DNA of 64,000 nt, from NCBI RefSeq assembly GCF_009498275.1, contig NZ_CP045643.1, positions 1,364,001-1,428,000 on the forward strand. The letters are read 5' to 3'. This stretch comes from Streptomyces fagopyri (lineage in GTDB: Bacteria > Actinomycetota > Actinomycetes > Streptomycetales > Streptomycetaceae). Under the pieces are notes generated by a model. The model saw nothing but the letters and a program-made list of their open reading frames with translations, made no database searches and was not told the origin of the DNA. Positions 34,685-43,333 of the stretch are shown one piece after another (the first letter of the stretch is position 1; each line of letters begins with the position of its first letter). The position numbers and the translations under genes were made by a program.

Positions 34685-35334
34685 TTGAACCGCCTCTCGC
34701 CGGAGCGGAATTCGTGACCGGCCATTACTCGGTAGCGCACGAGGATATCTTCCCCATCCCGCATTTTCGACATGTCCGACCAACAGCCAAGAGGGAACAC
34801 ACGGTCGACATGGGAAGCACGCGGGTCCGGGCCACCGTTCGAGACCGTACGGCGCCGACGGCGTCAGGGAGACCCTTCAGCCCGTCGCGCATGAGCATCA
34901 GAACCGCTTCAGCAGTCCGCCCCCACCGGTCAGTCGCGGGCATTCGTTCCGTGCCAGGTCGACCGGCATCGCGACCACTCGGTCGTCCGACGTAGGCGTA
35001 CCGACCGGCTCGGTCATGACCTCCCGCTCGGTCATCATCTCGCCCGCCCGGCAACTCCATGGTCGGCGGACCGGCCGTTCACGAGACACTCCCGCACGCC
35101 GCGTTGCCCGGAAAGGTGACTCGGCGACCTCGCGCCTGAACACTCCCGAGGTCGCCTGCCCAGCAAGATCCGCGTCACCCGCGACGCCGTCGTCCGTCCA
35201 CCCGGACCCTGCTCAGTCGGCGGAACGTCACCGCGCGCCCTGGCCGGTGAGGTTGTGCGCGTCGAGCACGGCTCCGCCTGCCGCGTGACCGCCGCGAACT
35301 TGCGGGCCGTGTCGCCCGTGGGGTTGCCGTGTGT
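34685..35334. other. Intergenic, no gene supported
   Basis: 650 bases with mixed composition. Short minus-strand frames (for example one with MTEPVGTPTSDDRVVAMPV near 34950) lack a ribosome-binding site and are broken by stops. They may be decay of a former gene. Nothing else stands out. Confidence 0.45.
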
Positions 35335-36348
35335 TCACCCGGTGGGCGTGAGCGGGCCGTTGGAGGTGATGACCGCTGGGAAGGGGTAGTGGGGGCCGTC
35401 GCTGCCGTGGAGAGTCAGGAGCGGGGTTTCGTCTTCCTGGCGGTGACCCAGGTAGTGCCATGTCTGCCCGTGCCGGTCGCTGTGGTCGACGGCCAGGTCG
35501 TAGCAGCGGCCGCCGAGGCAGTAGGGGGTGTCGGCGGCTTGGACGGCTTGCTCAAGCAGGTGAGGGACGCGGTGTGCGGTGAGGTGGATGTCGACTTCGT
35601 CGATCCGTCCGATGGCGATCTGAGCCTGTCCGCAGCGTGGGGTGGAGGCGTCCAGTGGTACGCCGATCGCGGTGAGCCAGTACTCCCAGTCGTGGAGAGT
35701 GACGGCACGGATGTGGATGGTGACGCGTTCGTCGTCCGAGGCGACGTGCGTGAGCTCGAGGCGATGGGCGTTCGCGGCTCTGAGTCTGTCCGCCGTGGCG
35801 GCCGTCCGGTGGGCGTTCTCCCAGCGGTCAGCGTGTTCGTGGGGTGCCGTCGCGCTGCTGGTGCCGTTCCGTGAGTCCGTGGACGGCTGCTCGTCGGGGG
35901 ACGGTTGGGGGGTGCCGTCCGACGCCTCGCGCGGGGGAGCGGTGCCGGTGGTGACGGACATGAGGCGGCCGGCGCGAGGCAGGACCCTCGTGCCCCGGAG
36001 CACGGGGGCGGGCGAGCGATCGATCCAAGCCGCGTCGGTGGCAGGCGTGTCGGCGGCGTCGGTGGGGGCTCGGCGTGGCGCGGGTGGGCGTGGCTGTTCT
36101 TCGAGAAGGCCGGTGAGTGCCTGGTCCGGCGTGGGGGGGAAGGATGGAGAAGGCTGGGCTGTGGAGGCACGGACGAAGGCGGGGTGTCTCTGGTGTTGCT
36201 GTCTGAGGGATTGGAGGGTTTGGGCACCGCCGGTTTCCACAAGGCGGCCCTGGGCGTCGAGTTCGGCGATGAAGGTGTGGGCCAGCCGGCCGAGGCGTTC
36301 GGCCAGTTCCTGTTCGATGTCGGTGTGGTTGTCGGGGCTGGTGGTCAT
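35335..36348 (-). CDS. Unknown protein co-transcribed with ECF sigma factor
   Basis: The 337-residue protein starts MTTSPDNHTDIEQELAERLG at an ATG that overlaps the sigma-factor stop (ATGA). The N-terminal 55 residues are helical (LGRLAHTFIAELDAQGRLV). A long Pro/Ala/Thr-rich disordered region (about 60-180) follows. A compact C-terminal domain of about 150 residues has ITIHIRAVTLHDWEYWLTAI-like strands, CGQAQIAIGRIDEVDIHLTA and a CLGGRCYDLAV segment. There is no membrane helix or signal, so it does not look like a classical membrane anti-sigma factor. Position argues for a regulator or target of the sigma factor. I do not recognise the domain. Confidence 0.72.
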   Translation of the reverse strand: MTTSPDNHTDIEQELAERLGRLAHTFIAELDAQGRLVETGGAQTLQSLRQQHQRHPAFVRASTAQPSPSFPPTPDQALTGLLEEQPRPPAPRRAPTDAADTPATDAAWIDRSPAPVLRGTRVLPRAGRLMSVTTGTAPPREASDGTPQPSPDEQPSTDSRNGTSSATAPHEHADRWENAHRTAATADRLRAANAHRLELTHVASDDERVTIHIRAVTLHDWEYWLTAIGVPLDASTPRCGQAQIAIGRIDEVDIHLTAHRVPHLLEQAVQAADTPYCLGGRCYDLAVDHSDRHGQTWHYLGHRQEDETPLLTLHGSDGPHYPFPAVITSNGPLTPTG

Positions 36349-36956
36349 GCTGCGGCTCCCGTGCAGGCTTTGCGCAACGAGTTCAGCGCGCGCCATTGGA
36401 GGGTTTTGACGGCTCCGGTGGTGGTGCCCATGGTGCGGGCGGTTTCGAGGATGGACATCTCCCCCAGGAAGCGAAGCCGGATGACGGCTTGCTGGCGTGG
36501 CGTGATACCCGAGAGGACGTCGTGGAGGTCGGCGACGTCCAGCGTGGACAGGACCGTTTCCTCTGCGGTGTTGACGGGAGTTGTCCACACGTCGCCGATG
36601 GGAGAGATCTGGTCGACGAAGGTGAGACGTCGGGTCGCGGCGACTCTGAAATGGTCGGCGACCACGTTGCGGGCGATGGTGCACAGCCAGGCGCGGATGG
36701 GCGTCCCGGTCCACCGGAAGGTGGAGATGTTGTCCCATGCTTTGACGAAGACGTCCGCGGTGAGGTCTTCGGCCAGTGCGGCGTTGGATGTGACGCGCTG
36801 TCTGATGAACGCGGCGATCACCTCGCGGTGCAGCCGGTACAGCTCGCCGAACGCGTCAGGGTCGCGGTGCCGTGCACGGGTGATCAGCGTCGGTTCCCCC
36901 GGAACCGGAACTTTGCTGGTGCGGGGGCCGGTTACGCCATGTGTCTCCGTAATCAA
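36345..36956 (-). CDS. ECF-type RNA polymerase sigma factor
   Basis: The 203-residue protein has a region 2 segment at about 35-80 (FGELYRLHREVIAAFIRQRV, AEDLTADVFVKAW) and a region 4 at about 135-195 (LSGITPRQQAVIRLRFLGEM, ETARTMGTTTGAVKTLQWRA). It has the short two-domain ECF layout. The start codon is TTG and its TTGA overlaps the stop of the upstream XRE gene, so translation is coupled; no better start is available in the frame. It heads a pair with the unknown protein downstream. No membrane anti-sigma factor is visible, unlike most ECF loci, so control may instead act through the XRE protein. Confidence 0.9.
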   Translation of the reverse strand: MITETHGVTGPRTSKVPVPGEPTLITRARHRDPDAFGELYRLHREVIAAFIRQRVTSNAALAEDLTADVFVKAWDNISTFRWTGTPIRAWLCTIARNVVADHFRVAATRRLTFVDQISPIGDVWTTPVNTAEETVLSTLDVADLHDVLSGITPRQQAVIRLRFLGEMSILETARTMGTTTGAVKTLQWRALNSLRKACTGAAA

Positions 36957-37261
36957 TGGTCTGCTCCCGGATCGTGGAGTGGGTGGATGGTGGTGGCCTC
37001 GAGGTGGGCGGTGGCTGCCCGGGCCAGTCGGACGGGGGTGGACCGCATGGTGCGCGGATCGTCGTACACGAGGGTGTCGAGGCGGACTCCGTAGGCGTCG
37101 CGCAGGGTCCAGAGCGTGGCCAGGCTTGGTTGTTTCGTGCCGGCCGCGAGCCGGTGAAGCGTCGATCTGCTGATGCCGGTACGCTGCGCCACGTCGATGA
37201 CGCTTTCGTCGCCGAACTCCCTGGCCTTTACCAGGAGCTTGGCCATGTGGAGGCGGAGCAT
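36953..37261 (-). CDS. XRE-family regulator upstream of ECF sigma gene
   Basis: The 102-residue protein is MLRLHMAKLLVKAREFGDES and continues with IDVAQRTGISRSTLHRLAAG, a Cro/C1-type helix-turn-helix (about 20-55), then SLATLWTLRDAYGVRLDTLV. It ends just after the HTH with a short His/Pro tail. It overlaps the sigma gene by TTGA, making a three-gene operon XRE - ECF - unknown. It is transcribed away from a second regulator gene at 37482 with a 220-base divergent region. A second ATG at 37246 is possible but lacks a site of its own. Confidence 0.85.
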   Translation of the reverse strand: MLRLHMAKLLVKAREFGDESVIDVAQRTGISRSTLHRLAAGTKQPSLATLWTLRDAYGVRLDTLVYDDPRTMRSTPVRLARAATAHLEATTIHPLHDPGADH

Positions 37262-37429
37262 GGTCAGGGAACCCCCTCAGGGACGTGCGCGCATGTGGCT
37301 AACCCACACGCACGCAACATATGCAAGTTCCCAGACGAGAGTGACGCAAGGGCATTTTGATTCGCACACAAAGGCGAGATCAACGGGATGGCCTGCGGGA
37401 ATATCGATCTAGGCTTTGACCTGCAAAGG

Positions 37430-37441
37430 TGCACGCGTGCA
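37430..37441. promoter_or_regulatory. Palindromic operator candidate TGCACGCGTGCA
   Basis: This perfect 12-bp palindrome lies in the divergent region between the two regulators, 41 bases before the rightward gene. A further dyad TGTGG...CCACA is near 37295. A -10-like TAGGCT (about 37410) and TACCCT (37471) are nearby. It is a likely binding site for one of the two regulators. Confidence 0.5.
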
Positions 37442-37481
37442 ACCGGCATGCCGTGACATGCATGCGCGCTACCCTCCAAAC

Positions 37482-37985
37482 ATGCGGAGCATGGAAGATC
37501 CCACCTACGGGAGTCGGGCTACACCTCCCCCTCCGAGTCTGTCCGGGCGGCAGGCGCAGGCACGGCGGGCCGGCGCGTATCTCACGGCGGTTGCGACCGA
37601 GGCCGGCTACGACGTACGCCCGCGGCAGGGCGGCCGGGCGCAGTTGGCGGCCCTGACCGGTCTGAGCCTCACCACCATCAGCCGGACGCTGGACGGAAAG
37701 ACTCTCCCACTGCCGTCACAGCTGATGATGTGGGCGACGGTCCTCAATCTCGATCACCGCAGAATGCTGGTGGAGACCGGTCACATTCCCGAGCAGAGAG
37801 GGACCCAGGACGTGAGCCGTGAGGCGGCCTCGGAGCCGCTCTCCCCCGACGAGGCCATGGACATGTGGGGGATCACGGATCCGATCATCCGCAAGACACT
37901 GAGCGGGAGCATCGTCCAGGCGATCCGGCTCCAGGAGGAACTCGATTCGGCCGACGGCCTGCGGGCCGTCGTCGGAGGTGGGTGA
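37482..37985 (+). CDS. XRE-like DNA-binding regulator
   Basis: The 167-residue product from the ATG at 37482 has a helix-turn-helix at about 50-75: GGRAQLAALTGLSLTTISRT followed by LDGKTLPLPSQLMMWATVL, which resembles phage/XRE-type repressors. The C-terminal half contains DEAMDMWGITDPIIRKTLSG and ends near a leucine/acidic helix. There is no ribosome-binding site and TACCCT lies 6 bases before the ATG, so a leaderless transcript is plausible; an ATG at 37491 is an alternative start. It faces the XRE-ECF operon across a shared promoter with a palindrome, suggesting mutual control. Confidence 0.75.
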   Translation: MRSMEDPTYGSRATPPPPSLSGRQAQARRAGAYLTAVATEAGYDVRPRQGGRAQLAALTGLSLTTISRTLDGKTLPLPSQLMMWATVLNLDHRRMLVETGHIPEQRGTQDVSREAASEPLSPDEAMDMWGITDPIIRKTLSGSIVQAIRLQEELDSADGLRAVVGGG

Positions 37986-38681
37986 CGACACGGCGTGGGC
38001 GCGGGGCCGTTGCCTGTGACGCTGGTTGAAGCGACCGTCCCGAGAACGGCGCTCGCCGGGGTGGGACAGGTGTGGCCCGGCGGAGTGGGGCGGCGTACCG
38101 CTTGCCGTGTCGCGGCCTGCCCCACGCCCGCGGCCCCGCGATGGACGGCCTCTCATTGCGGTGGCGCGCAGTGGTTCGGCCTCGGTGAACTCGTCAACCG
38201 CCCGCCATGAAGCTGAGCGTGGCCGCCGTGGTCTCCGACGACGCTGCTGGAGACGGGGATTGCCGCTGCCCGCGGCGACGGCAACCCCTTGTGCGCTGCG
38301 GGCGTCGGCGACATCGGTGGTCGAGCAGTCGCTGAAGAGAGTGCGAGGGCGGGGAGCGGTCAGAACACGCCGGGGCGGACGGGGTGATGCCCGCGACGAC
38401 CCCCAGCGGGCCTCGACGGATGTGAACGCCGGTGGCACGTAACGGCGTTGTCGGTGAACTCGCCCTTCAGCGGGCGCGGGGTACCGGCGGCGACGGGACG
38501 TCCGAGGCGGAGGAACGCGCCGGGGAGAGCCGTGCTGGTGGCGCGGACCGGCGAAGCAGTCAGGAAGAGCCGGCGCGGGACACGTCGAAGGCTCCCACCT
38601 CTGCATCCGTGAGCAGCTGCTCCTGATCACCGGGGCCGGGCAAGCACCGCCCGTCCACCGGTGGTCCGCCAGTCCTGTCGG
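37986..38681. other. Intergenic, no gene supported
   Basis: About 700 bases with only low-complexity Arg/Pro-rich frames on both strands and no conserved motif. It may contain remains of a lost gene. I see no promoter or terminator that I can support. Confidence 0.45.
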
Positions 38682-39569
38682 TCATTCGCCGGTCAGTACC
38701 GCGGGGATGTTGACCTGGAGGTGGATGAAGTCATACATGCTGTAGTGACGGTATTCCTCCATCGCGAGCGCCTCGCGGGCCTGTTCGACCGACAGCCCCT
38801 TTTCCCTGGCTTCGCGTGCCAGGCCGTTCAGCTTCTCGATGTAGCCGACCGAGTGCAGGATGTCGGCGCGCCCCATGGTGCGGCCGTGTCCCGGCACGAT
38901 CAGGGTGTTCTCGTCGAGGATGTCGTAGAGACGCCGGTAAGTGGCGAGCGCCTCTTCGGCCCGTCCCTCCAGGAGCCACGGGAAGGCCGGGGGCGGTGCC
39001 TGGAGCATGTTCCCGACGAAGACGACGTCGTCTTCGCGGACGCGGACGATCAGGTCGCCGTCCGTCTGGGCGAAGCCGATGTGATCGATGTCCACGTGCT
39101 TCCCTCCCAGGTCGAGGGAGGTCGCTCCGGTGACGGTGACGTCTGCCGAGCGCGCTACCGCCTCTTCGATGCCGGCGTTCGCGCCGAGCAGTCCGATCAT
39201 GAAAGAGCGGTCCTGCTCGAAGCGGGTGTCCAACACACGCTTGGTCGCCTCGTGCTGGAGGACAACGGTCTGCGAAGGGAACGCGAAATTCCCGAAGCAG
39301 TGGTCTCCGTGGAAACTGGTGTTCACCAGGAACCGGATGGGCAGCGGGGTCACCTTGCGGACCTCGCCGATGACCTGGGACGCGAGTCGGCCGTTGCTCA
39401 GCGACTCGACCACCAGCACTCCAGAAGCACCGACGACGAAGCCGGCGTTGGTCGCCGTGTGGTCGGTTTCGTCGACGTCCGTCGACATCACCGCGTACAC
39501 GCCGTCGGCGAGTTGCCGCGTGCGCATCTGGACTTCGGAGAGTTCGAAGGGCCTGTTCTTCTGCTGCAT
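38682..39569 (-). CDS. Metallo-beta-lactamase-fold hydrolase, altered zinc site
   Basis: The 295-residue protein starts at ATG behind GAGGAGAG. It has the MBL fold: TNAGFVVGASGVLVVES (about 40-56), the signature region LVNTSFHGDHCFGN at about 81-94, a central GNMLQAPPPAFPW near 195, and IVPGHGRTMGRAD near 230. The usual NTHxHxDH reads NTSFHGDH, so the first histidine ligand is Ser85, while His87, Asp89 and His90 remain. The site may bind one metal or work differently. It lies 241 bases downstream of the AhpD-like gene, on the same strand, and is probably under the same CTAATGG-type control. Substrate is unknown; there is no signal peptide. Confidence 0.85.
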   Translation of the reverse strand: MQQKNRPFELSEVQMRTRQLADGVYAVMSTDVDETDHTATNAGFVVGASGVLVVESLSNGRLASQVIGEVRKVTPLPIRFLVNTSFHGDHCFGNFAFPSQTVVLQHEATKRVLDTRFEQDRSFMIGLLGANAGIEEAVARSADVTVTGATSLDLGGKHVDIDHIGFAQTDGDLIVRVREDDVVFVGNMLQAPPPAFPWLLEGRAEEALATYRRLYDILDENTLIVPGHGRTMGRADILHSVGYIEKLNGLAREAREKGLSVEQAREALAMEEYRHYSMYDFIHLQVNIPAVLTGE

Positions 39570-39810
39570 CTTTCTCTCTCCTCTGGTGCCCCGCGGTACG
39601 CCTGGTGGCCGGCGTCGATCCGCCACGCGACGCGGGAGTGCCGCACCGAGCGGTCCGCGACCTGGTTCGGGTCTCCGTTGTGCGCGGGCGAGAGCTCGGG
39701 TACGAGCAAGTGGGGGGCGGCTACTGTCAGGCTCTGGGGATGGACGGTGGGGTCCCGGGCCAGGGCCGCCCCGGCGGGCGGCCGTGGGCCCGCGGTGGTG
39801 ATCCGGGGGC

Positions 39811-40359
39811 TCAGGAGTGGGTGCGGGGCTTGACCAGCGGCCACTCGTTGTCGGTGTCGGCGACATTGTTGAGGTAGTTCGTCAGGATGTTGAGGGCGAG
39901 ATTACCCACGATCTCGATGATTTCGCCGTCAGTGACACCTGCGGTACGGGCGTCGGCCAGAACCGTCCGGTCGACCTTCCCGTGGCCGCGAATGATCGCG
40001 TCGGACAAGGCCAGCAGGGCCGCGGCGCGAGGGTCGGCCGACTTGGCGTCGCGCGCCGCTTCGAGTTCGGTGGCCTCGACCTTGGCGACCTTGGCCGCCA
40101 CGTAGGTGTGGGCCGACAGGCAGTACTCACAGCTGTTGAACTCCGCTGTCGCGATGGCCAGCCGCTCGCGGATCGCCGGCGCCAGCACTCCGTCGGACAG
40201 GGCACCGGACAGGGCCAGCCAGCCCTTGAGAAGAGCAGGGCTGCCCGCCATGACCTTGACCAGGTTCGGCACGGCTCCCATGTTCTTCTTCACCTCTGCG
40301 AGCAGCTCCGCCACCTCGCCGGTGGCACCTGTGGGTTCGATCTGCGGAAGCGTAGACAT
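39811..40359 (-). CDS. AhpD/carboxymuconolactone decarboxylase-fold protein
   Basis: The 182-residue all-helical protein has the AhpD active-site pattern EFNSCEYCLSAH with Glu73, Cys77, Cys80 and His84, matching Glu-x3-Cys-x2-Cys-x3-His. It begins MSTLPQIEPTGATGEVAELL with GAGAGAGG upstream. Proteins of this fold reduce peroxides with thiol partners or cleave aromatic lactones; the CxxC favours a thiol-redox role such as alkylhydroperoxidase. It heads an operon with the MBL-fold protein. Its promoter carries a strong inverted repeat of CTAATGG motifs that also occurs in front of the CGNR gene. Confidence 0.9.
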   Translation of the reverse strand: MSTLPQIEPTGATGEVAELLAEVKKNMGAVPNLVKVMAGSPALLKGWLALSGALSDGVLAPAIRERLAIATAEFNSCEYCLSAHTYVAAKVAKVEATELEAARDAKSADPRAAALLALSDAIIRGHGKVDRTVLADARTAGVTDGEIIEIVGNLALNILTNYLNNVADTDNEWPLVKPRTHS

Positions 40360-40385
40360 GAGGATTCCTCTCTCGCAACGAAAGA

Positions 40386-40415
40386 CTAATGGTTGTCGAC
40401 TGCCTCAACCATTAG
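40386..40415. promoter_or_regulatory. Operator-like inverted repeat CTAATGGTTG/CAACCATTAG
   Basis: A perfect 10-bp inverted repeat: arms 40386-40395 and 40406-40415, spacer 10 bases, located 27-56 bases upstream of the AhpD-like start codon. On the minus strand it lies just downstream of a possible -35 TTGACG (around 40439-40444). Binding here would block transcription. Confidence 0.75.
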
Positions 40416-40466
40416 AAATGGTGTCACGCCCTTCGCCGTGCGTCAAACGGGAAAGTAGATTCTTTG

Positions 40467-40473
40467 CCATTAG
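40467..40473. promoter_or_regulatory. Additional CCATTAG half-site
   Basis: The same half-site as in the inverted repeat (CCATTAG) occurs once more, about 60 bases further upstream of the AhpD-like gene. Together the sites flank the likely promoter. Confidence 0.5.
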
Positions 40474-41295
40474 GTACCGGCTCGCCGGGCGTGTGAAGCC
40501 GTCAGCGTGAGCCGTGTGCGGCCGGCACCGGGGCGTCGGCGTGGGCCGTGCGCGGCCCGGACCTGGGCGTCAGCGACGGCCGCGCGCCGCCGGTTCGGCT
40601 TCGGGCGCACCACTCCGCACCGCGTTGCCGGACTCGGGAACCCGCACCGTCACCTCGTGGCCATTTCTTGCGCACGGCCGCGGAACGGCGACTGGCGACC
40701 GGGTGCCGCATGGGCCGCCACCAGCAACGCGGCGAACCGTCCGAAGCCCCCGAGGACCCTGACAGTGGACCGGGAAGACACCTGCGGCGCACCCGCCGAC
40801 CGGGCCGAATCAGTCGAGGCTCCGGCCCGCGGCGCTCTCGAATCCAGTCGCGCCGCTCCCACCGGATCGACGCCTCAAGGAGAAACACCGCCCGAGCCCA
40901 CCGTCCGGCTGACCGACCGACGGTCCGACCGACTGACCGGCTCGACCTCACTGGCGGAGGCGTCGGCTTCGGGGCGACCGGGGTTCCGGGAAGCTCGCGG
41001 TGACACGCATACGTCGGCTACCGGCGAGCGGAGTCGGGCGGGGCAGGCTCCTGATGCGCCCCGCCAGGGGCCGACTCAGGGACGAGGGAGTTCCGTGGGC
41101 CCGGCCCGGGAACCTCGGCGAGCGCGGGCCGTCGATCAACCCTCGGCCCTGAACAGTCGCAGCGGAGGAGGCTGAAGAGAACAGCGATCCCGGGGAGGCG
41201 GCTTCGCGTCTCGAGAACCACCGCGCCGCCCCGAGCGCGACGCGAAGCGACCTCGCGCGCAGTCACCGAGCGCCAGGCCGGACGCGTAGCGCCCC
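40474..41295. other. Intergenic, no gene supported
   Basis: About 820 bases between the AhpD-like promoter and the CGNR gene. Open frames on both strands are Arg/Pro/Ala-rich without family features. There are minor short repeats of GACCGA near 40910-40935. I see no gene. Confidence 0.5.
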
Positions 41296-41934
41296 CTACT
41301 TCTGTTGCGCTTCCTGGTGGCGCCGGTAATGCCGGGCGACACGCACCCTGTTGCCGCAGGCCGGAGAGCACCATTCCCGTCGTGCGTGGTTCTTGACGAA
41401 GAAGAGCGCGCAGTTCGGCGCGAGACACGGACGCAGACGGGCGCAGTCGGGTCCCGCGAAGAGTTCCACGGCCTGGTGGGCGATGAGCCGCAAGGCGCAC
41501 TCGGCAGCCGTCCCGGAGCCCCGGAAGACACCCGCCGGTCGCCCGTCGACAGGCCAGACCAACTCCGTCCACGCTCGGGCCGAGGCATTCAGCGTGGCGA
41601 TCGCCTCCGGCCGCGTCAGCCCAGGAGTGGTGTCCGGCGGGCGCGGATCCTCGGTCACCTCCGCCGCCAGCCTGCGCAGCGCGTCACGCAACGCCCGAAG
41701 ATCCCCGGCGACTGGACGAACCGTGTCTTCGTCCAGCTGCTCGACCTTGATCGCGGCATCGGCTCCGAGGCGGCCGGCGATCGCGCGCAGCCAGGCCGTG
41801 GCGGCAACGTCACTGTCGAGAGCCTCCTGGACACGGCCGCGCTCGACGAAGACGGCGTTCATCAGCTCGACCGGCAGCGGCTCCCACAGCAGCGTGGCGC
41901 CGGTGGCCACCTTTTCGGCCATGATGGCTCCCAC
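41296..41934 (-). CDS. CGNR zinc-finger transcriptional regulator
   Basis: The 212-residue protein has an N-terminal ligand-binding-like domain of the ABATE type (helical, about 1-160; PVELMNAVFVERGRVQEALD-like pattern). At the C-terminus it has the CGNR finger: CLAPNCALFFVKNHARREWC then SPACGNRVRVARHYRRH, with Cys pairs at CLAPNC and CSPAC and the CGNR tetrad. The start is GTG at 41934 (AGGAGAGG just before); an ATG at 41922 is equally possible. A CTAATGG motif 10 bases upstream matches the operator of the AhpD/MBL genes, so it probably represses itself and them. The signal is unknown. Confidence 0.9.
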   Translation of the reverse strand: MGAIMAEKVATGATLLWEPLPVELMNAVFVERGRVQEALDSDVAATAWLRAIAGRLGADAAIKVEQLDEDTVRPVAGDLRALRDALRRLAAEVTEDPRPPDTTPGLTRPEAIATLNASARAWTELVWPVDGRPAGVFRGSGTAAECALRLIAHQAVELFAGPDCARLRPCLAPNCALFFVKNHARREWCSPACGNRVRVARHYRRHQEAQQK

Positions 41935-41943
41935 CCACCTCTC

Positions 41944-41950
41944 CTAATGG
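41944..41950. promoter_or_regulatory. CTAATGG motif before CGNR gene
   Basis: CTAATGG sits 10 bases before the CGNR gene's GTG. It is the same half-site found in the AhpD-like promoter at 40386 and 40467, consistent with autoregulation. Confidence 0.5.
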
Positions 41951-42061
41951 AAAAGTCCGCACGTATCCGTAAGTGAAGTCTACGTCAGAAGCCCAGACGT
42001 CCTACGGCCGACTCAAGCATCGGCCAAGGGGCGACGGCCGGACTCAGGTGGCCGGGACGGA

Positions 42062-42289
42062 TCACGACTGCCGCTCCAGGAGGCGCGCCTCGCGGCGCAG
42101 GTCCGCGCGGGCCGCCGTCCCGCCCGGCCGCGACCAGAACGGATGCCGCCACAGGAGGGCCGACAGCCGCAGCAGGCGGCGCCGGTGCGCGGCGTACGTC
42201 ACAGGGCAGGGTGCGGCGAGGGCGTCGTACGTGCGGTTCCAGTCGACCTGGAACCGGACCAGGTCACGAGGGAAGGGTGTCTGCTCCAT
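42062..42289 (-). CDS. Small uncharacterised protein, 75 residues
   Basis: The sequence MEQTPFPRDLVRFQVDWNRT, then YDALAAPCPVTYAAHRRRLL and RLSALLWRHPFWSRPGG, shows a basic, helical protein with a Trp-rich middle that looks natural and not like a shadow frame. AGGGA precedes the ATG. There is no signal or membrane helix. It is transcribed away from the fragment at 42306 and I do not recognise it; the pattern is one I associate with short Streptomyces proteins of unknown function. Confidence 0.55.
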   Translation of the reverse strand: MEQTPFPRDLVRFQVDWNRTYDALAAPCPVTYAAHRRRLLRLSALLWRHPFWSRPGGTAARADLRREARLLERQS

Positions 42290-42305
42290 TTCCCTATTAG
42301 CTCAC

Positions 42306-42545
42306 GTGTTCGATTTCGTATTCAAGTCGACGCCCCTGGGCGTCATCGAGGTGGACTGCCACAGTCTGTTCAGCGAGGACGGCCGTCAGCTGCTGCCCTG
42401 GTTCATGGCTCCGCCCGGTACCGCCGGTGCCACCCGGCTCGAACCGCTCCGCGTCATCGGCACGCAGGGCAAGACGGCGACCGAGAACACCTCCCGCGCC
42501 GAAGGCGGCGTCCACACGGGCCGAGCGTGGGTGGCCGGGTCCTGA
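42306..42545 (+). pseudogene. Short open frame, possible gene remnant
   Basis: From GTG at 42306 an 79-residue frame reads VFDFVFKSTPLGVIEVDCHS then LFSEDGRQLLPWFMAPPG, which looks protein-like, but the last third (GTQGKTATENTSRAEGGVHT) is not. There is no ribosome-binding site. It may be the 5' or 3' fragment of a decayed gene whose source I cannot identify. It is divergent from the small gene at 42289. Confidence 0.3.
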
Positions 42546-42817
42546 ACCGTCCGTGCGCCGGGTCCCCGCCTCTCGTGGCCGGCCCGGCAGTGCCCGAACA
42601 ACGGGTGACGAGTCGCTCGACGTCCGTCCCGGGAAACGGAAGCCGGCGCCACCGGTCCATGCGCTGGTACCGGCGTCCGGCCGTGCGACCCACGCCGGGA
42701 CGGTCCCGCAACCGGCCGAGGGCCCGGCAGTGCCCGAAGACCGAGCGTGAAAGCCGTGTCCGGTGACAAGGTACAGGCGTGATCAACCAGACGATCAACG
42801 ATCAACGGAGACCTCTC

Positions 42818-43333
42818 ATGCGCGGAACGGCACTCATACTCTGCGGAGTTGGAGCCCTGCTCGCGACGAGCTCGCTCACGGCCTGTTCGACAGGGCATGA
42901 CGGCAGCAAGGCCGATGCCGGGAGCAGCCTCGCCACCCCTGCCACGCGAAGCGGCGCGCCCCGCACCACGCCCTCGGAGACGAGTCCGACCCCGACGGCG
43001 GCCGACGCGACCACAGGGACCCCGGTGACGGAAGTCAGGGATTCCTTCGCCGTGCTCCAGGCGACCTACAACGACGGCTGCGACACCCCGGGCAACTGCG
43101 CGTACTTCCTCGACCGCGTCGCCGGCAACCTCGACGACCTCTACGACTCCATGAAGGCCAGCCCGAAGGGCCCCTCCCACTTCAGCGACCCGATCACGTG
43201 GATCGCGCGCATGCGGACCACTCTGCACGGCGACCATTCCTACACCAACCTCAAGCAGCACAAGTCCCTGCTGACCGGCACCCGGGACAAGGTCAACACG
43301 TGGATGCAGTCGCACCCCGACGACTACCGCTGA
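42818..43333 (+). CDS. Secreted lipoprotein
   Basis: The 171-residue protein starts at the ATG behind GGAG, giving MRGTALILCGVGALLATSSL then TACSTGHDGSK: a signal peptide with lipobox LTAC, Cys23 being the lipid-modified residue. A Thr/Pro/Ser/Ala-rich linker (about 30-70) is followed by a helical domain (VTEVRDSFAVLQATYNDGCD, then AYFLDRVAGNLDDLYDSMKA) with a second Cys pair likely forming a disulphide (CDTPGNC). It is predicted to be anchored on the outer face of the membrane. There is no known domain. An upstream GTG at 42779 is possible but would add 13 residues with no function. Confidence 0.82.
   Translation: MRGTALILCGVGALLATSSLTACSTGHDGSKADAGSSLATPATRSGAPRTTPSETSPTPTAADATTGTPVTEVRDSFAVLQATYNDGCDTPGNCAYFLDRVAGNLDDLYDSMKASPKGPSHFSDPITWIARMRTTLHGDHSYTNLKQHKSLLTGTRDKVNTWMQSHPDDYR

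Noticed and set aside
40502..41175. Overlapping open frames on both strands between the AhpD-like and CGNR genes
   Set aside because: Low-complexity composition, no motif and no ribosome-binding site; treated as intergenic.
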